From positions 1 through 20,109 of IMG/VR virus record IMGVR_UViG_3300044638_001100: DNA of 20,109 bases; one strand, given 5' to 3'. The translations under genes were made by a program, and so were the position numbers. Positions 19,141 to 20,109 of this stretch are shown here, piece after piece (position 1 is the stretch's first letter; every line of letters starts with the position of its first letter). The notes beneath the pieces are model-generated. The model made no database searches. It was not told the DNA's origin and was given only the letters and a program-made list of their open reading frames with translations. The stretch is from a virus.

Positions 19141-19154
19141 CTCTGTGTGGACTA

Positions 19155-20066
19155 TCAGGCGGAACCTGAAGAACCCCACATACCCAATGGGTCAGACCAG
19201 CCGAAGCTGTAACGCTCACGGGCCTTGTAACGCACGTTACCGGTATCAAAGTCGCCGTCCATGCTGTTTTGCAGCGGGGTGCGGACGAAATGCTTCATAC
19301 CGTTAGGCACGTCAGTGGTCAGATACCAACCGTTGGTGTCAGTCAAGAAGTGATTGACGGTGTAGCCCTCGGGGATTGCGCCCATCTGTTTGATAGCGTT
19401 GATGTCGTTATCAGCAGTGGAGACACGCAGTTCAGTGTCAAGCAAACGCTTAGCAACGAACATGAGTGCTGGAGGCACAATCATTTTCTTGGGCTTAGCG
19501 GCAATCAACAGGCCACGCTCATCAGTCCAAGCGGCGATTTGAATAACGGCTGCTTCCAAAGAAGTCTCGTTCAAATCAACTTGGGTGGTGGGAGTGTTGC
19601 TGTTGGTGCCACCAGAGATCAAGGGGTGGCTTGCGTTGAACAAGGACACGCCGTCGCCACCGGGGTAGCTGGAGCTGAAGCCATTGTTCAGGACGGCAGC
19701 AGCCTTGACCTGTTTGGTGTAAGCCATAGCGCGAGCCAAAGACTTGGTGTAGCGGGCAGACAACGAGTCATACAAGTTATCTTCCACTGCTTCTTCAGTG
19801 ATGGAGAAGCCCAAGGCGATGGTTTCGTGGGTATAGCGGGTTGACCATGCTTCTTGTGCATTGTCGTAAGCGATGGCAGAGCCTTCGTTCTTGACAGGTG
19901 CGGCAGAGAAGCCGGACAGCTTGGTTTCTTCTTCAAACGAACGCTCAGAGGTCTCTGTTTCGTAGATCTCTTTGTGTTCTTCGCCGTAACGAGCGTACTC
20001 CATACCGAACAAAGCGTTCAGACCGGGGAGCAACTCTTTCAGCAGTTGTGCGCGTGAAATAGCCAT
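19155..20066 (-). CDS. Major capsid protein (HK97-fold, Mu gpT-like)
   Basis: This 303-residue protein begins MAISRAQLLKELLPGLNALF. It contains a stretch typical of phage head proteins: RSFEEETKLSGFSAAPVKNE, ETIALGFSITEEAVEDNLYD, SLSARYTKSLARAMAYTKQV. Then come LFNASHPLISGG, AKPKKMIVPPALMFVAKRLL and a final FDTGNVRYKARERYSFGWSD. I know this order (ERS-EE-----GF-AAPVK-EG, TEEAVEDNLYD, F---HPL, P-LMF-A-R-L) from capsid proteins annotated as Mu gpT-like or HK97-fold. It lacks an evident N-terminal scaffold domain, so a separate scaffold gene probably lies upstream outside the window. AAGGAGCTAAATC before the ATG is a strong ribosome-binding site, and a terminator follows the stop, both fitting very high expression. 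Confidence 0.9.
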   Translation of the reverse strand: MAISRAQLLKELLPGLNALFGMEYARYGEEHKEIYETETSERSFEEETKLSGFSAAPVKNEGSAIAYDNAQEAWSTRYTHETIALGFSITEEAVEDNLYDSLSARYTKSLARAMAYTKQVKAAAVLNNGFSSSYPGGDGVSLFNASHPLISGGTNSNTPTTQVDLNETSLEAAVIQIAAWTDERGLLIAAKPKKMIVPPALMFVAKRLLDTELRVSTADNDINAIKQMGAIPEGYTVNHFLTDTNGWYLTTDVPNGMKHFVRTPLQNSMDGDFDTGNVRYKARERYSFGWSDPLGMWGSSGSA

Positions 20067-20081
20067 GATTTAGCTCCTTGA

Positions 20082-20109
20082 TTAAACGCCAGAAGCGATA
20101 GTGGTTGTA
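20082..20109 (-). CDS. C-terminal end of an upstream gene, cut by the window
   Basis: Eight codons (TTTIASGV) and a TAA stop precede the capsid ribosome-binding site. In this phage type the gene before the capsid is often a scaffold or decoration protein, but eight residues cannot identify it. The frame is chosen because its stop lies 15 bases before the capsid start, as usual here. Confidence 0.4.

Noticed and set aside
19269-19844. Plus-strand frame of 191 codons opposite the capsid gene
   Set aside because: It is the complement of a clearly recognised capsid protein; no plausible promoter, ribosome-binding site or motif.
1-20109. tRNA genes, integrase, attachment site or insertion sequence
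   Set aside because: No cloverleaf, recombinase motif or terminal inverted repeats with a transposase frame could be seen on either strand; absence here says nothing about the rest of the genome.

Overview
The window is part of the late (virion and lysis) region of a tailed double-stranded DNA phage. Every convincing gene lies on the minus strand, so the map reads from position 20109 down to 1. Genes are packed with 1-4 base stop/start overlaps or gaps of about 10 bases. Spanin genes (inner-membrane Rz and outer-membrane lipoprotein Rz1) imply a Gram-negative host. The family mix (HK97-fold capsid protein, gp4-like and SU10-like adaptors, a P22 gp10-like stabilisation/nozzle protein, no tape measure or sheath gene) suggests a podovirus. 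The style of the small conserved proteins recalls uncultured aquatic phages. Morphology and habitat are inferences; the host genus cannot be read from the sequence.

Layout in transcription order: (1) 20109-19155 holds the tail end of an unknown gene and the complete major capsid protein. A strong terminator with a C(UUCG)G loop follows at 19116-19140. (2) 19118-18988 is a 5' leader with a TTGACA promoter, two TTTAAAC repeats and a long inverted repeat; it appears to restart transcription for everything below. (3) 18987-15459 is a cluster of ten mostly small genes. Many encode very basic Lys/Gly/Ala-rich proteins, and three neighbours end in the same RADG-x-A-x-RGKT tail. (4) 15459-11909 carries two head-tail adaptor-like proteins, a zinc-ribbon protein, two more small basic proteins and two conserved virion proteins. 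(5) 11905-4774 is the fibre block: a protein built of 20-residue and then 11-residue repeats, a 1268-residue fibre and a 735-residue fibre. Both fibres end in a peptidase S74 intramolecular chaperone domain, and a 61-residue protein lies between them. (6) 4773-3549 is a small adhesin plus tail-assembly-chaperone cassette flanked by a 56-base direct repeat. (7) 3602-1323 holds two overlapping membrane-protein genes, a Cys-rich lipoprotein, a holin candidate, nested Rz/Rz1 and an M15 peptidase endolysin. (8) 1318-1 begins a large gp10-like tail protein that runs off the window.

The genes together would build the capsid, close it with adaptor and nozzle proteins, attach receptor-binding fibres and lyse the cell. 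The main surprises are: the direct repeat, whose upstream copy looks like a remnant of the next gene's 5' end; a gene whose best reading frame extends upstream of its first ATG without a normal start codon; two membrane proteins overlapping by 124 bases; and the shared C-terminal tail in the small basic proteins. No tRNA, rRNA, CRISPR array, insertion sequence or integrase was seen, and there is no gene-free stretch longer than 300 bases.
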